In this document: positions 16,504-25,211 of the stretch, in pieces
Position numbering within the stretch: the stretch's first letter is position 1
Layout of the letters: each line of letters begins with the position of its first letter
DNA from: Streptomyces sp. AA1529
GTDB taxonomy: Bacteria > Actinomycetota > Actinomycetes > Streptomycetales > Streptomycetaceae
Assembly (NCBI RefSeq): GCF_000280905.1
Contig: NZ_ALAP01000017.1
Coordinates: 36,319 to 100,318 of the forward strand
Length of the DNA: 64,000 bases
Direction: 5' to 3'
The notes under the pieces: generated by a model
What the model saw: only the letters and a program-made list of their open reading frames with translations
Databases searched by the model: none
Told to the model about the DNA's origin: nothing
Translations under genes and position numbers: made by a program

Positions 16504-18933
16504 TCAGTCGTGCCGGAGCTCCTCCAGGACCGTCGCTCCGAGCTCCCGGACGATGAGGTCGTGCCCGGAGAGCGCGGACTCGTCCAGGTCGGGATCGTCC
16601 TCGGCGGGCATGTCCTCCTCCGGCGCATAGCCGGACGGCGCGGATGCCGCACGCGGCGCCTCCGGAGCCGGTGCGGACGCCTGGGGCGGCACCGCCCCGG
16701 ATTCTGCCGCCGAGACCGCCGAAGAGTGACCCGGCCCGCCGGGCGCGGGCGGGGACGCGGACGCGGCAGGCCCCGAAGCGGCGGCGCCGGACGCCGGGGG
16801 CGCCGCCGACCACTGCTGGGGCGGCGCCGGGGCGGGAGCGGGCGCCGCCATCGCGCTCCGCGTACCGGCGCCGCCGCCTCCCGTCGTCCCGGACCCCGCG
16901 CCGTACCCGGAGCCCGGCCCGCTAGGGCCCCCGGCACCACCGCCGCCGCCCGACGGATCGACGATGGCCTCGACCTGCCACTGCACGCCCAGCGCGTCGC
17001 CGAGCGCCTGCCGCAGCACCTCGTCACTGCCGCCGTTGGCGAAGCTGTCCCGGGCGCCCGCGTTCGGGAAGCCGACCTGGAGGGTCTTGCCGTCGAAGCC
17101 GACGACCTGCGCGTTCTGACTGAGCAGGATCCAGGTGAAGCGCCGCCGGTTCTTGACGGCCTCCAGGATCTGCGGCCACATCTGCCGGATCTGCGCGGGA
17201 TCGCCGCCACCCTGTACGGACCCGCCCGCAGGCGCGGAGCCCGTGGGACCGGACGGCGCGGACGCGGGCGGACCAGGTTGGTCCGGGGCCGCGGAAGTCT
17301 GAGCGGGCGCCGGAGCTGCCGGAGCGGAGTCGGCCGGCGCGGATGCCGCCGAGCCGCCGCTCGGCGGGCCCGCCGTACCGGGCCAGGCGCCGGGGCGCCG
17401 CGCGGGCTCACCCGTGCCGCCGCCGGGTGCTCCGCCACCGCCGCCGGGTCCGGTTCCGCCGGGCCAGGCACCGGGCCGCCGCGCGGGCTCCGCGGCCGGC
17501 TGCTCCGCGGGGGCGGCTCCGTCCGGGGCGCCGGAAGGACCGGTGGCAGCGGCGGCGGGCGGCCCCGCGGGCACGGCGCCGGGAGGACCGCCGGCCGCTC
17601 CGGCACCGGCCGCGGGAGCGCCAGGGGCACCGGCCCCGGAAGCCCCGTACCCCGGCGCTCCACCGGAAGCAGCCCCGGGACCGGCGGCAGCGGGAGCCGC
17701 ACCACCGCCGACACCCGGACCAGGCGCACCGGCACCAGGCGCACCGGCACCGGGAGCGCTCAGCGCAGCCGCCGCGGCGCCGCGCTCCAGCCGGTCCAGC
17801 CGGGCCTGCACCGAACGCTCGTCCCCGTAGGTGGCGGGCAGCAGCACGCGTGCGCAGATCAGTTCGAGCTGCAGCCGTGGGGAGGTCGCCCCGCGCATCT
17901 CCGTCAGCCCCGTGTTGACGATGTCCGCTGCGCGGCTCAGCTCGGCCGCGCCGAAGACGGACGCCTGGGCCTGCATCCGCTCGACCACGTCCCCGGGCGC
18001 GTCGATCAGCGTCTTCTCGACGGCGTCGGGCACCGCGGCCAGGATCACCAGATCCCGCAGCCGCTCCAGCAGGTCGGTGACGAACCGGCGCGGGTCGTGC
18101 CCGCCCTCGATGACGCGGTCGACGATCTCGAACGCCCGGGCTCCGTCACCGGCGGCGAACGCGTCGACGACGTCGTCCAGCAGCGCGCTGTCGGTGTAGC
18201 CGAGCAGGGAGGTCGCCATGGCATACGTCACACCGTCCTCACCCGCACCGGCGAGGAGCTGGTCCATCACCGACATCGAGTCCCGCACCGAGCCGGCGCC
18301 CGCCCGTACGGCCAGCGGCAGCACCGCGTCCTCGACGGAGATCTGCTCGCGACCGCACACCTCGTCCAGGTAGTCACGGAGCGTGCCGGGCGGGACGAGG
18401 CGGAACGGATAGTGGTGCGTACGCGAACGGATCGTCCCGATGACCTTCTCGGGCTCCGTCGTCGCGAAGATGAACTTCAGATGCTCGGGCGGCTCCTCGA
18501 CGACCTTGAGCAGCGCGTTGAACCCCGCGGGGGTCACCATGTGCGCCTCGTCGACGATGTAGATCTTGTACCGGCTGGAGGCGGGCCCGAAGAACGCCTT
18601 CTCCCGCAGCTCGCGGGCATCGTCCACACCGCCGTGCGAGGCGGCGTCGATCTCGATGACGTCGATCGACCCGGGCCCGTTCCGCGCCAGGTCACGGCAC
18701 GACTGGCACTCCCCGCAGGGCGAGGGCGTGGGGCCCTGCTCGCAGTTCAGACACCGGGCCAGAATGCGCGCACTGGTCGTCTTGCCGCAGCCGCGCGGGC
18801 CGCTGAAGAGGTACGCGTGGTTGACCCGGTTGTTGCGCAGCGCCTGCTGCAGCGGGTCGGTCACATGCTGTTGCCCGATGACCTCGGCGAAGGTCTCGGG
18901 GCGATAGCGGCGGTACAGGGCGAGGGACGACAC
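16504..18933 (-). CDS. dnaX: DNA polymerase III subunits gamma and tau
   Basis: About 809 residues, beginning with GTG at 18933 (VSSLALYRRYRPETFAEVIGQQHV). It is the clamp-loader ATPase: Walker A GPRGCGKTT, a zinc module CLNCEQGPTPSPCGECQSC, Walker B VDEAHM, and sensor regions through about residue 370. A very long Ala/Pro/Gly-rich linker (about residues 380-580) precedes a folded tau-like domain (QIRQMWPQILEAVKNRRRFTWILLSQNAQVVGF). A second low-complexity tract then leads to the C-terminus, ending LRHD. An ATG at 19014 would run into the SRP RNA gene and was rejected. Confidence 0.96.
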   Translation of the reverse strand: MSSLALYRRYRPETFAEVIGQQHVTDPLQQALRNNRVNHAYLFSGPRGCGKTTSARILARCLNCEQGPTPSPCGECQSCRDLARNGPGSIDVIEIDAASHGGVDDARELREKAFFGPASSRYKIYIVDEAHMVTPAGFNALLKVVEEPPEHLKFIFATTEPEKVIGTIRSRTHHYPFRLVPPGTLRDYLDEVCGREQISVEDAVLPLAVRAGAGSVRDSMSVMDQLLAGAGEDGVTYAMATSLLGYTDSALLDDVVDAFAAGDGARAFEIVDRVIEGGHDPRRFVTDLLERLRDLVILAAVPDAVEKTLIDAPGDVVERMQAQASVFGAAELSRAADIVNTGLTEMRGATSPRLQLELICARVLLPATYGDERSVQARLDRLERGAAAAALSAPGAGAPGAGAPGPGVGGGAAPAAAGPGAASGGAPGYGASGAGAPGAPAAGAGAAGGPPGAVPAGPPAAAATGPSGAPDGAAPAEQPAAEPARRPGAWPGGTGPGGGGGAPGGGTGEPARRPGAWPGTAGPPSGGSAASAPADSAPAAPAPAQTSAAPDQPGPPASAPSGPTGSAPAGGSVQGGGDPAQIRQMWPQILEAVKNRRRFTWILLSQNAQVVGFDGKTLQVGFPNAGARDSFANGGSDEVLRQALGDALGVQWQVEAIVDPSGGGGGAGGPSGPGSGYGAGSGTTGGGGAGTRSAMAAPAPAPAPPQQWSAAPPASGAAASGPAASASPPAPGGPGHSSAVSAAESGAVPPQASAPAPEAPRAASAPSGYAPEEDMPAEDDPDLDESALSGHDLIVRELGATVLEELRHD

Positions 18934-19005
18934 ACCCCCGACGATATAGGCCGACACCGACAACTGGCCCACGCCGCGGCAACCCCGGAGCCCGGGCACG
19001 CAAAC

Positions 19006-19091
19006 GCCCCCCACGCACCCGCCAGAGCCAACCTACCCTTGCTGCCTTCCGGCCCTGGGGGAGTTCAGTCAGATAGCGCCACGTGAGGGGC
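19006..19091 (-). ncRNA. ffs: Signal recognition particle RNA (small 4.5S-type)
   Basis: The minus strand carries the SRP-RNA apical core GGGCCGGAAGGCAGCAAGGG with its symmetric internal loop. The ends close perfectly: GCCCCUCACG (from 19091 downward) pairs with CGUGGGGGGC ending at 19006. This gives a hairpin of about 86 nucleotides, the length of known streptomycete scRNA. It binds Ffh for membrane targeting. Position just upstream of dnaX is the usual one. Exact ends are estimated from base pairing. Confidence 0.9.
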
Positions 19092-19213
19092 TGCCGCCAC
19101 ACTACCCGATCCCCCGCCTCCCGTTCGACCTCCTGCCCCGCCGCCCCGCCCTCGGATCCATGATCGGAATCCGGGTTCGCGAGCACCCCCCATGGTCTTG
19201 TACACTTTGCGGC

Positions 19214-19298
19214 GGAGGATTCGCCTAGTGGCCTAGGGCGCACGCTTGGAAAGCGTGTTGGGGGCAACCCCTCACGAGTTCGAATCTCGTATCCTCCG
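19214..19298 (+). tRNA. tRNA-Ser (anticodon GGA)
   Basis: The acceptor stem GGAGGAT/ATCCTCC closes an 85-base cloverleaf. The anticodon stem CACGC/GCGTG holds the loop TTGGAAA with anticodon GGA (reads UCC). A long variable arm (GTTGGGGGCAACCCCTC) and the TPsiC arm (ACGAGTTCGAATCTCGT) mark it as class II serine tRNA. CCA is not fully encoded. It borders the accessory island to its right. Confidence 0.95.
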
Positions 19299-19320
19299 CC
19301 CAGCTCTCACCGGGCTGAAC

Positions 19321-19354
19321 GTAGGGCCCCACCGCCTCGGCGGTGGGGCCCTAC
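19321..19354 (+). terminator. Strong hairpin terminator after tRNA-Ser
   Basis: GTAGGGCCCCACCGCC and GGCGGTGGGGCCCTAC are perfect 16-base complements separated by TC, starting 22 bases after the tRNA. It should end tRNA transcription. Confidence 0.85.
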
Positions 19355-19805
19355 GTAGTTCCTGGTTGTTCGTGGTTGCAGTTACGCGGAGCGGACGGCT
19401 CCGAACCTCCGCGGACAGACTTCGGCCACCACCCTCCACTGAGGATCAGGCATGGTGGCCCGCCGAGTACCGGCGTACGAAGCACAAGGCCGCCGACGCC
19501 TTGGTGCTCCTCCTGGACCCGGTCCTGGAACGGCTCACCGGAAAGACCCTCGACAACGCCGCCGAGGTCGTGGGAAGGAAGGCCGGGCCGGTCTCGACCA
19601 CCTCCCCGGGGCGAGAAGAGAACCGACTCGTACCTTGACCCCGTACACCTTCCACAGGCGCGCCCGCCACAGACCGCTGCATGGCAGAGGCCGCGGCCGG
19701 AAACCACCCGGCCGCCGGCTCCCGTCGTGGCCAGTCACCCCACTACGTTGTCGGTGATGGCTGACAGGCTGAGTGCACCTGAACCACCGTCATCCGGAGG
19801 GCCGC
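19355..19805. other. Gene-poor segment between tRNA-Ser and island, possible gene remnant
   Basis: No complete gene. One plus-strand frame from about 19,440 to 19,638 encodes an ordinary-looking helical stretch (AEYRRTKHKAADALVLLLDP, then LERLTGKTLDNAAEVVG) but has no start or upstream conserved sequence. It resembles the C-terminus of a larger, decayed protein. I could not assign it; an integrase C-terminus is one guess given the tRNA, but no catalytic motif is present. No second copy of the tRNA 3' end was noticed downstream. Confidence 0.35.
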
Positions 19806-20405
19806 ATGAGCGCCGATCTTGGCAAGCTGACCGTCACGCGCCGCAGCGGCAGCGAGCCGATACTGGCCAATGGTGAAACGGTGGGCAGCCTCGGTGGCTT
19901 CTGGAGCTGGGCATGCTCCGACCTGGCCGGCAACACCATGCGAGGCGTCCTGGCCGAGTACCTTGTCGCGCTGGCCCTCAGCTCCGCGACCGAAACCCGT
20001 ACCGAGTGGGACAGCATCGACATCCGTACGCCCGAGCGGTGGCGGGTGGAGGTGAAGTCATCGGCTTACCTGCAGTCCTGGGCGCAGTCCAAGTTGTCGA
20101 AGGTCTTGTTCTCCATCGCATCGGCCTCCGGGTGGGATGCCCAGACCGGCACGAGCTCGACCGAAGTACTACGCCGCTCGGACGTGTACGTCTTCTGCCT
20201 GCTGCACCACCAGGACAAGCAAACCCTCAATCCCCTGGACCTCGACCAGTGGACCTTCTACGTCCTGGCCACCCGCGCCCTGGACGAACACTGCCCGAGC
20301 CAGCGAACCATCAGCCTCGCCGGCCTCCGCCGCCTCGACCCACTGGAGACCGACTTCTCCGGCCTGCGGAAGGCAGTCGCCGCGTGCGCCGGCGGAACTG
20401 CATAG
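19806..20405 (+). CDS. Putative PD-(D/E)XK nuclease-fold protein (unknown family)
   Basis: 199 residues. The ATG at 19806 follows GGAGGG at 5-base spacing. GVLAEYLVALALSS, then SIDIRTPERWRVEVKSSAY, give the E...D...EVK pattern of restriction-type nuclease cores. The later part (VYVFCLLHHQDKQTLNPLDLDQWTFYVLATRALDE) is like the C-terminal strand-helix region of small restriction-like proteins. No partner methylase is visible. It is first in a run of nuclease-like genes after tRNA-Ser, which suggests DNA defence or an island-borne function. Fold assignment is by motif only. Confidence 0.6.
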   Translation: MSADLGKLTVTRRSGSEPILANGETVGSLGGFWSWACSDLAGNTMRGVLAEYLVALALSSATETRTEWDSIDIRTPERWRVEVKSSAYLQSWAQSKLSKVLFSIASASGWDAQTGTSSTEVLRRSDVYVFCLLHHQDKQTLNPLDLDQWTFYVLATRALDEHCPSQRTISLAGLRRLDPLETDFSGLRKAVAACAGGTA

Positions 20406-20556
20406 CCCTCAAGGGATATGCAGTTCCGCCGAGATGACTCTCAGGACGAGGCCGTTCGCCCCGTACCGGCCATCGCTGCGACACCCCGACACAAGGCACC
20501 GAGAACAGAGCCCGGCGGATTTCTCGGTGAGCCGGGACGGGTGCGGGCGGGTGATC

Positions 20557-20772
20557 TCACGGGCTGCCGGAGGCGGAGATGTTGTTCACGATGTCGCCCA
20601 GTACCCTGACGATTTCCTGGCCGACGTCGGTCGGTGCGATCAGTACGCCGAAGACCAGCACGATCGACACGGTCAGCCACTGGTTGGCCTTGCTCTGGAA
20701 CTGGCCTTTGCGGCCTATGCGGAAGTAGATGATCACGGCCAGCAGGACCGCCACGTTGAGCGTCAGGATCAC
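20557..20772 (-). CDS. Small integral membrane protein next to Mrr-like nuclease
   Basis: 71 residues with two hydrophobic segments: residues 2-17 (ILTLNVAVLLAVIIYF) and about 33-50 (TVSIVLVFGVLIAPTDVG), joined by a basic loop (RIGRKGQFQSK). No known domain recognised. It follows the membrane-anchored Mrr-like gene on the same strand with a 21-base gap, so the two are probably co-transcribed. A membrane partner for a membrane-bound nuclease is an inference from that arrangement. Confidence 0.6.
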   Translation of the reverse strand: MILTLNVAVLLAVIIYFRIGRKGQFQSKANQWLTVSIVLVFGVLIAPTDVGQEIVRVLGDIVNNISASGSP

Positions 20773-20793
20773 CGGACCGACTCCCCTTCCTGA

Positions 20794-21480
20794 TCAGGAC
20801 AGTGCCGTTGGGCGACGTGGCGGTGGGATGCGGTCGAGCAGGTCCCACAGCGGCCGTGATCCAGCAGCCCATTCGCCCAGGACGCGGCGGTCGACGAGGT
20901 GGATCCGGTGTTCCCTGCCCCAGGGGATCGCCTTCGAGGAGAAACGACCGTTGGTGAGCACGACCGCGATGTCCGCGCCGTGAACCTGCCGGGCGGTGCC
21001 GTTGACCTGCTGCAGCACGCCCACTCCGACAGCCGAACCGCGATCGCCGTCACGACGGTGCTTGCACTGGATCGCCCAGACGCGGCCTGCCGGGTCGGTG
21101 GCCCGTACGTCGCAGGCGTCGTCGCCTGCCCCGCCGATCCGCTCTGCCGTGCAGCCGTCGCGGCGCATCAAGTCCCTTATGCAGAACTCGAATGCGCGGT
21201 GTTCCAGTGCGTCGATTTCTGCGATGCGCAGCCGCAGGGCCTGCGTCCGGACGCGTTTCCACTCGGCTCGCTGTCGGGCCTGCTGGAGCCAGCAGCCGCC
21301 CCCGACCGAGGCGACCACGGCCGCGAGGACGAGGAGCCACCAGTGAGCGAGCAGCCACTGCACCGCGGCGATCACCAGGCCGGCGGCTACCACGGCACCG
21401 GCCAACAGAGCGAGCTGCTCGTCCTGCTTCTTGGAACGGCGGACTGAGCGGCGCCGCCGCACCGGCCGACGGCGGCTCAC
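20794..21480 (-). CDS. Membrane-anchored Mrr-type restriction endonuclease
   Basis: 228 residues. A basic N-terminus (RRRPVRRRRSVRRSKK) is followed by two membrane helices at about residues 25-60 (LLAGAVVAAGLVIAAVQWLL and WLLVLAAVVASVGGGCWL). The C-terminal Mrr_cat domain has AFEFCIRDLMRRDGCTAERIGGAGDDACDVRA and the variant core strand WAIQCKHRR, that is, D...QxK. Mrr enzymes cut modified or foreign DNA. Membrane-tethered versions occur in streptomycete mobile elements. The small membrane protein gene lies just downstream. The start at 21480 is the only one that keeps the basic leader. Confidence 0.8.
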   Translation of the reverse strand: MSRRRPVRRRRSVRRSKKQDEQLALLAGAVVAAGLVIAAVQWLLAHWWLLVLAAVVASVGGGCWLQQARQRAEWKRVRTQALRLRIAEIDALEHRAFEFCIRDLMRRDGCTAERIGGAGDDACDVRATDPAGRVWAIQCKHRRDGDRGSAVGVGVLQQVNGTARQVHGADIAVVLTNGRFSSKAIPWGREHRIHLVDRRVLGEWAAGSRPLWDLLDRIPPPRRPTALS

Positions 21481-21945
21481 CGGGCCGCCCCCGGTGGGAC
21501 CGGAGCGACATCGGCGATCCGCGGCCAGGAACTGGCGTCACCACCGGACCTCGCTCCACCGCGTGTGGCCCTCGTCATCCATGCCGTCATGATCGACATC
21601 CCCCTCTGGGCAGTTGCGTTGACACATCCCTGCACAGGTCATAGGACAGCACGCACTGCTGACAGTACGTAAGGAGGCGATCACGCGAAGCGATAGGGTT
21701 TCGGCCAGCACGACGCACCGGTTCGATCCACCGGATGAAGACGATCCGCGCGTTCAGCGGCACATCACGTCAGGTTTCAGCCGTTTCCGCGCATCGCGGC
21801 GTGCCGAACTCAAGCGGACAATTCCCGGATTGCGCTCGAACCGCTACCCTGCCGCAATCGCAGGAGGATTGGGATCACGTACGCGATGTAGCAGGCCCAT
21901 GCTCGCGATCGAGGTGACGGCCGCGTAGGCGGTGTTCCACAGTCG
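21481..21945. other. Intergenic 465 bases, nothing recognised
   Basis: Between two leftward genes. Base composition is less GC-biased than neighbours (for example around 21,640-21,860). No tRNA, terminator hairpin of note or coding region with a credible start was found. It contains the promoter of the Mrr-like gene by position. Confidence 0.4.
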
Positions 21946-23052
21946 TCAGGTGATGCCGAAGTGGCGAGATACCTCGTCGATCGTGAAGCGGGCGCGGAGC
22001 TTGCAGGCGGAGTTCTGGTTGGCGAAGAATCCGGTCCGCCACAGTGCTTCCGCGCGCGGCACAGCCTTTTCCCAGTCGACCGGCACGATCCACTCACGAC
22101 GGTCCTCCCCGTCTTCCTCGGCCGCCGTACCGTCCTCCGCTCGGTAGCTGCCCTTGAGGGGGAGGTCGGTCATCCGCCGGCTCTCGCCGTCGACGGTGAG
22201 GGCGGCCGTCTCGAAGGGCTGCGGCTCGCCGGACACCGTGCCCACGCCGACGTATCCAGCTTTGGGAACGTGGGTGAAGACCCTCGCCCCCAGCGGCAGG
22301 GAACGGAGCGTGCGGGAGAACCAGTCACCCCCGCCGGCCGACACAAAGCCATAGCGCAGCGCGTCCTCCCAGCTCCGGTGGCCCGACTCGTCGCCGAAGG
22401 AGACGAACCAGTCCGTGCCGTTCCACGGCTCCTGTTTGCCCCGCCCCTTCTTTCCCGGAGCCGGTACCGCGTCCTCGGCGTCGTCCAGCAGCCAGGTACG
22501 CGCCAGATAGGAGCGTCCCTCGTCCTCGAAGTAGCGGAAGAACAGCACATTGACGGGAACCCCGTAACCGGAAGCCAGGTAGGTGACGATCCGCTCGGTG
22601 GCGGCGTCCATCTCGCTCGCCACCACGGTGAGGGCATGGGTGCTGTTCAGCGCTTCCGGAATGCTGCCGCCGAACCGCAGCGCGAACGCCTCGTCCAGTT
22701 CCTCCGCCAGGCCCCGGCCACGGGCGTACGCCGCGTAGATCTCCCGCACCTGCTCGTTGGTGAGCTCCTGGACCCACGAGCCGTAGTCGAGCAGCTGCGC
22801 CACGACCTCCCGGGGCGTGCGGTCCCGTTTGAGTTCCAGCACATGCAGGCCGCCCTCGGCATCCATGCCGAGCAGGTCGACGACCTTACCGTGGTCCGTC
22901 TGCACCTGTCGGCCGATCAACAGGAGCGGTCTCCCCAAGATCTTTGGATCGGCCTCTATCAGTTCTTCCAGCCTCGACTCCAGTGGCATCGGCCGCGTGA
23001 CCACGCGCACCGGCTCTTCATCCACCCGCCACAACCCGAACTCCAGCGGCAC
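21946..23052 (-). CDS. NucS/DUF91-like PD-(D/E)XK protein
   Basis: 368 residues. The N-terminal half has the nuclease-like block MPLESRLEELIEADPKILG, then GKVVDLLGMDAEGGLHVLELKRDRTPREVVAQLLDYGSWVQEL. Here the D and ELK residues and the following Q/Y are the expected active-site pattern of NucS-type nucleases. The C-terminal half is family-specific and ends FTIDEVSRHFGIT. The GTG at 23052 follows GGGGGAG at 6-base spacing and gives the usual PLEFGLWRVDEEPVRV start; the ATG at 23229 adds an arginine-rich leader. The role is probably DNA-related, and substrate is unknown. Confidence 0.75.
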   Translation of the reverse strand: MPLEFGLWRVDEEPVRVVTRPMPLESRLEELIEADPKILGRPLLLIGRQVQTDHGKVVDLLGMDAEGGLHVLELKRDRTPREVVAQLLDYGSWVQELTNEQVREIYAAYARGRGLAEELDEAFALRFGGSIPEALNSTHALTVVASEMDAATERIVTYLASGYGVPVNVLFFRYFEDEGRSYLARTWLLDDAEDAVPAPGKKGRGKQEPWNGTDWFVSFGDESGHRSWEDALRYGFVSAGGGDWFSRTLRSLPLGARVFTHVPKAGYVGVGTVSGEPQPFETAALTVDGESRRMTDLPLKGSYRAEDGTAAEEDGEDRREWIVPVDWEKAVPRAEALWRTGFFANQNSACKLRARFTIDEVSRHFGIT

Positions 23053-23763
23053 CGTGTACTCCCCCACCGATCCGACACACTCAGGGGGACAAGCAGACCT
23101 TGCGGACGGCGAGTTCTTCAAGTCAGCCTCCATGCCCCGCCCATGAGTGCGTCGTCGGTGTTTCACACCGTGCGGCGGCCAATGGAGTCGCGCCCGCCCT
23201 ACCCCCTCGGCCGAGGGTGCCAGTGGCACAGCGGGCGCATGCAGCCGCCTGCCTGGGCGGGGACCGTGGATACCCCGCCATCCGCGCCCGACGCCTTCGA
23301 TGTCCCCGTGTTCCTCCGGCGTAGCTCACCGCTTGCACCCGCGCCGCGGCCCACTCCGGTGCTGGTGGCCTCGGCCCACCAGCCCTGGCCCCAGGGCACC
23401 GGCATCCCTGCGGACGGCGCGTATCCGGTTGGCACCACATGGCGTGAGCTCCTGGGCCACGATCGCGGTGGGCCGAGACACCGGCTCCTGGAGCACCGCT
23501 ACACCCCGTCTCGCACGCCACGAGCTCAGGGCACGCCGATACTCCCTCTCCGCCTGTCTCGTGCGGGGGCGGTGGGGGGCTGGACGGACGCGTCCGACTC
23601 GGGCCGACGGTCCGGACACGGAACGCCGTCCGGGCCGTCGGCCGCCTCCTTCAGCGGAGGCGGCCGGCGGCCCGGGGCAGCTGATCTCAGCGGCACTCGT
23701 CCGGCGAGCGCCGCGTACCGGCAGGCGGCGCGGAGGCAACGGGTCACCTCCGCGGGGCGCTCG
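23053..23763. other. 711-base stretch without a credible gene
   Basis: Several open frames cross it on both strands, but none has a good ribosome site, a conserved domain or natural amino-acid use. They are Pro/Arg/Ser-rich, as expected of noncoding GC-rich DNA. It may hold decayed genes of the same island. No repeat, tRNA or terminator stood out. Confidence 0.4.
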
Positions 23764-25113
23764 CTACCTGCCACCACCGCCCTGGCCGCCGCCACGCCTG
23801 CGGGTGGTGTTCTCCTGGGTGTAGGGCGTCATACCGCTCGTGTTGGAGCGGCGCACGGCCGGGCGGCTGTCGCTGGTCCGCGGCGGCCCCTCGCCGACGG
23901 GTTGCCGCGAGCGGACGGGGATGCTCACGGTCGGGTTCGCGACCGGCTCGGGGCGGGCCGGCCGCGCCTCGGGAGCCCGGCTGGAACGCCGCTCACGCCG
24001 CTCACCCTCCGGCGCACGGCTGGCCTCACGCCGCGAACGCCGCTCACCCTCCGGGGCACGACTGGACTCACGCCGGGAACGCCGCTCACCCTCCGGCGCA
24101 CGACTGGACTCACGCCGGGAACGCCGTTCCTCGGACGAACTGCTGGAACCACTCGTCGATCGGGGAGCCGCGGACTGCGGAAGAGTACCGTTCCAACTCG
24201 GCGGCGGGCGGCGGTCGCGCTCCGCACGGGGAGGCCGCACCGCGCGGGGCCGCTCCTGCGGAGTCGCGCTCGAATCCCGCCTGCGCCGCTCGCCCTCAGG
24301 AGCCCGGCTTCCCTCCCGCCGGGAACGCCGCTCGCCCTCCTCCGGCGCACGGCTGGAAGTCCGCCTGCGCAACTCGCTGCCCGCGGAGCCCCGGCCCCGC
24401 TCGGAGCCGCTGGCGCGTTCCCGCACGGACATCCCGTCAGAAGCGCTGAACGGGTCACCGAAGCTCGGGCGTTCGAGCTGCGGCGCCGGCTCCGCCGCAC
24501 GCTGCGCCGCGCGCTGCGCGCGCTCGGCCTCCGCCGCACGGGCCTGATTGGCGGCGTAACGATTCCTGAAGTAGTCGCCGGCCATTCCCGCGCCTTGCAG
24601 CGCGGCACCGGCCGTCCTGGTGGCGGGGTCGGCGCCGAAGCCGTACATCCCAGCACCGGCGGCCCTTGCGGCACCGAGTGCGGCGGCGAAGATGTCCGGC
24701 GGATCGTTGGGGTGAGGCCGCAGCGCCCTGCGGCCCTCCAGGAAGACCGTCCGCGCTCCCGAGGCGCCGGTGAAAGCGACGCCCCAGTTGTAGGTGGAGG
24801 TCCAGCCCTGGTCCGCATCGTTGCGGGCGGTGCCGGTGGCCTGCAGGGCCAGCCCGGCGGATTCCAGCGAGTCGACGGCCGTGTCCACGACGGCGGGCGT
24901 CCTGTCGACCACCCACTGCCCCGTCCGTCCCGCACGGTCGAGTGCGGAGGTCACCAGCTCGGATCCGCGGATCTGGTGCGCCACGTTGTACACGGTGTTG
25001 TACCACGTTTGCGACTGGTATTCCTCAGGCGGGGGTGAGGGCGATCGGGATTCACCACGTTCGGGGTCGGGCTCCCGACGGCGTCGGCCGCGTCGGTCCG
25101 GAGGGGTTGTCAT
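23764..25113 (-). CDS. Unrecognised Arg/Ser-rich protein with 14-residue tandem repeats
   Basis: 449 residues. The ATG follows GGAGAG at 8-base spacing. Residues about 30-190 look folded and are Ala/Gly-rich (TWYNTVYNVAHQIRGSELVTSALDRAG, IFAAALGAARAAGAGMYGFG). A short helical segment (RYAANQARAAEAERAQRAAQ) follows. The C-terminal 220 residues are low-complexity, with repeated units of the form SSRAPEGERRSRRE, a Ser7 run, and a Gly-rich end. The tail is extremely basic and likely disordered, perhaps nucleic-acid or wall-polymer binding. It precedes no gene on its strand except the NucS-like one far downstream. No function can be assigned. Confidence 0.65.
   Translation of the reverse strand: MTTPPDRRGRRRREPDPERGESRSPSPPPEEYQSQTWYNTVYNVAHQIRGSELVTSALDRAGRTGQWVVDRTPAVVDTAVDSLESAGLALQATGTARNDADQGWTSTYNWGVAFTGASGARTVFLEGRRALRPHPNDPPDIFAAALGAARAAGAGMYGFGADPATRTAGAALQGAGMAGDYFRNRYAANQARAAEAERAQRAAQRAAEPAPQLERPSFGDPFSASDGMSVRERASGSERGRGSAGSELRRRTSSRAPEEGERRSRREGSRAPEGERRRRDSSATPQERPRAVRPPRAERDRRPPPSWNGTLPQSAAPRSTSGSSSSSEERRSRRESSRAPEGERRSRRESSRAPEGERRSRREASRAPEGERRERRSSRAPEARPARPEPVANPTVSIPVRSRQPVGEGPPRTSDSRPAVRRSNTSGMTPYTQENTTRRRGGGQGGGGR
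23985..24126. repeat. 42-bp coding tandem repeat
   Basis: Just over three tandem copies of a 42-base unit containing GCCGCTCACCCTCCGG lie inside the Arg/Ser-rich protein gene and encode 14-residue repeats. More diverged copies occur at about 24,285-24,360. Copies are nearly identical, so recent expansion is likely. Confidence 0.8.
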
Positions 25114-25211
25114 GGTGTGCTCTCCGTCCTCTGTATGAGGTTCACCTCCTTACTACGGGGGTTGGACCCCGGCGGTTCACGGTGCTGCCCGGTTCCGGAG
25201 CCGGCGCGCTG

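Noticed and set aside
23985..24126. CRISPR-like array
   Set aside because: Tandem 42-base units without spacers, in codon register inside a long frame; it is a protein-coding repeat.
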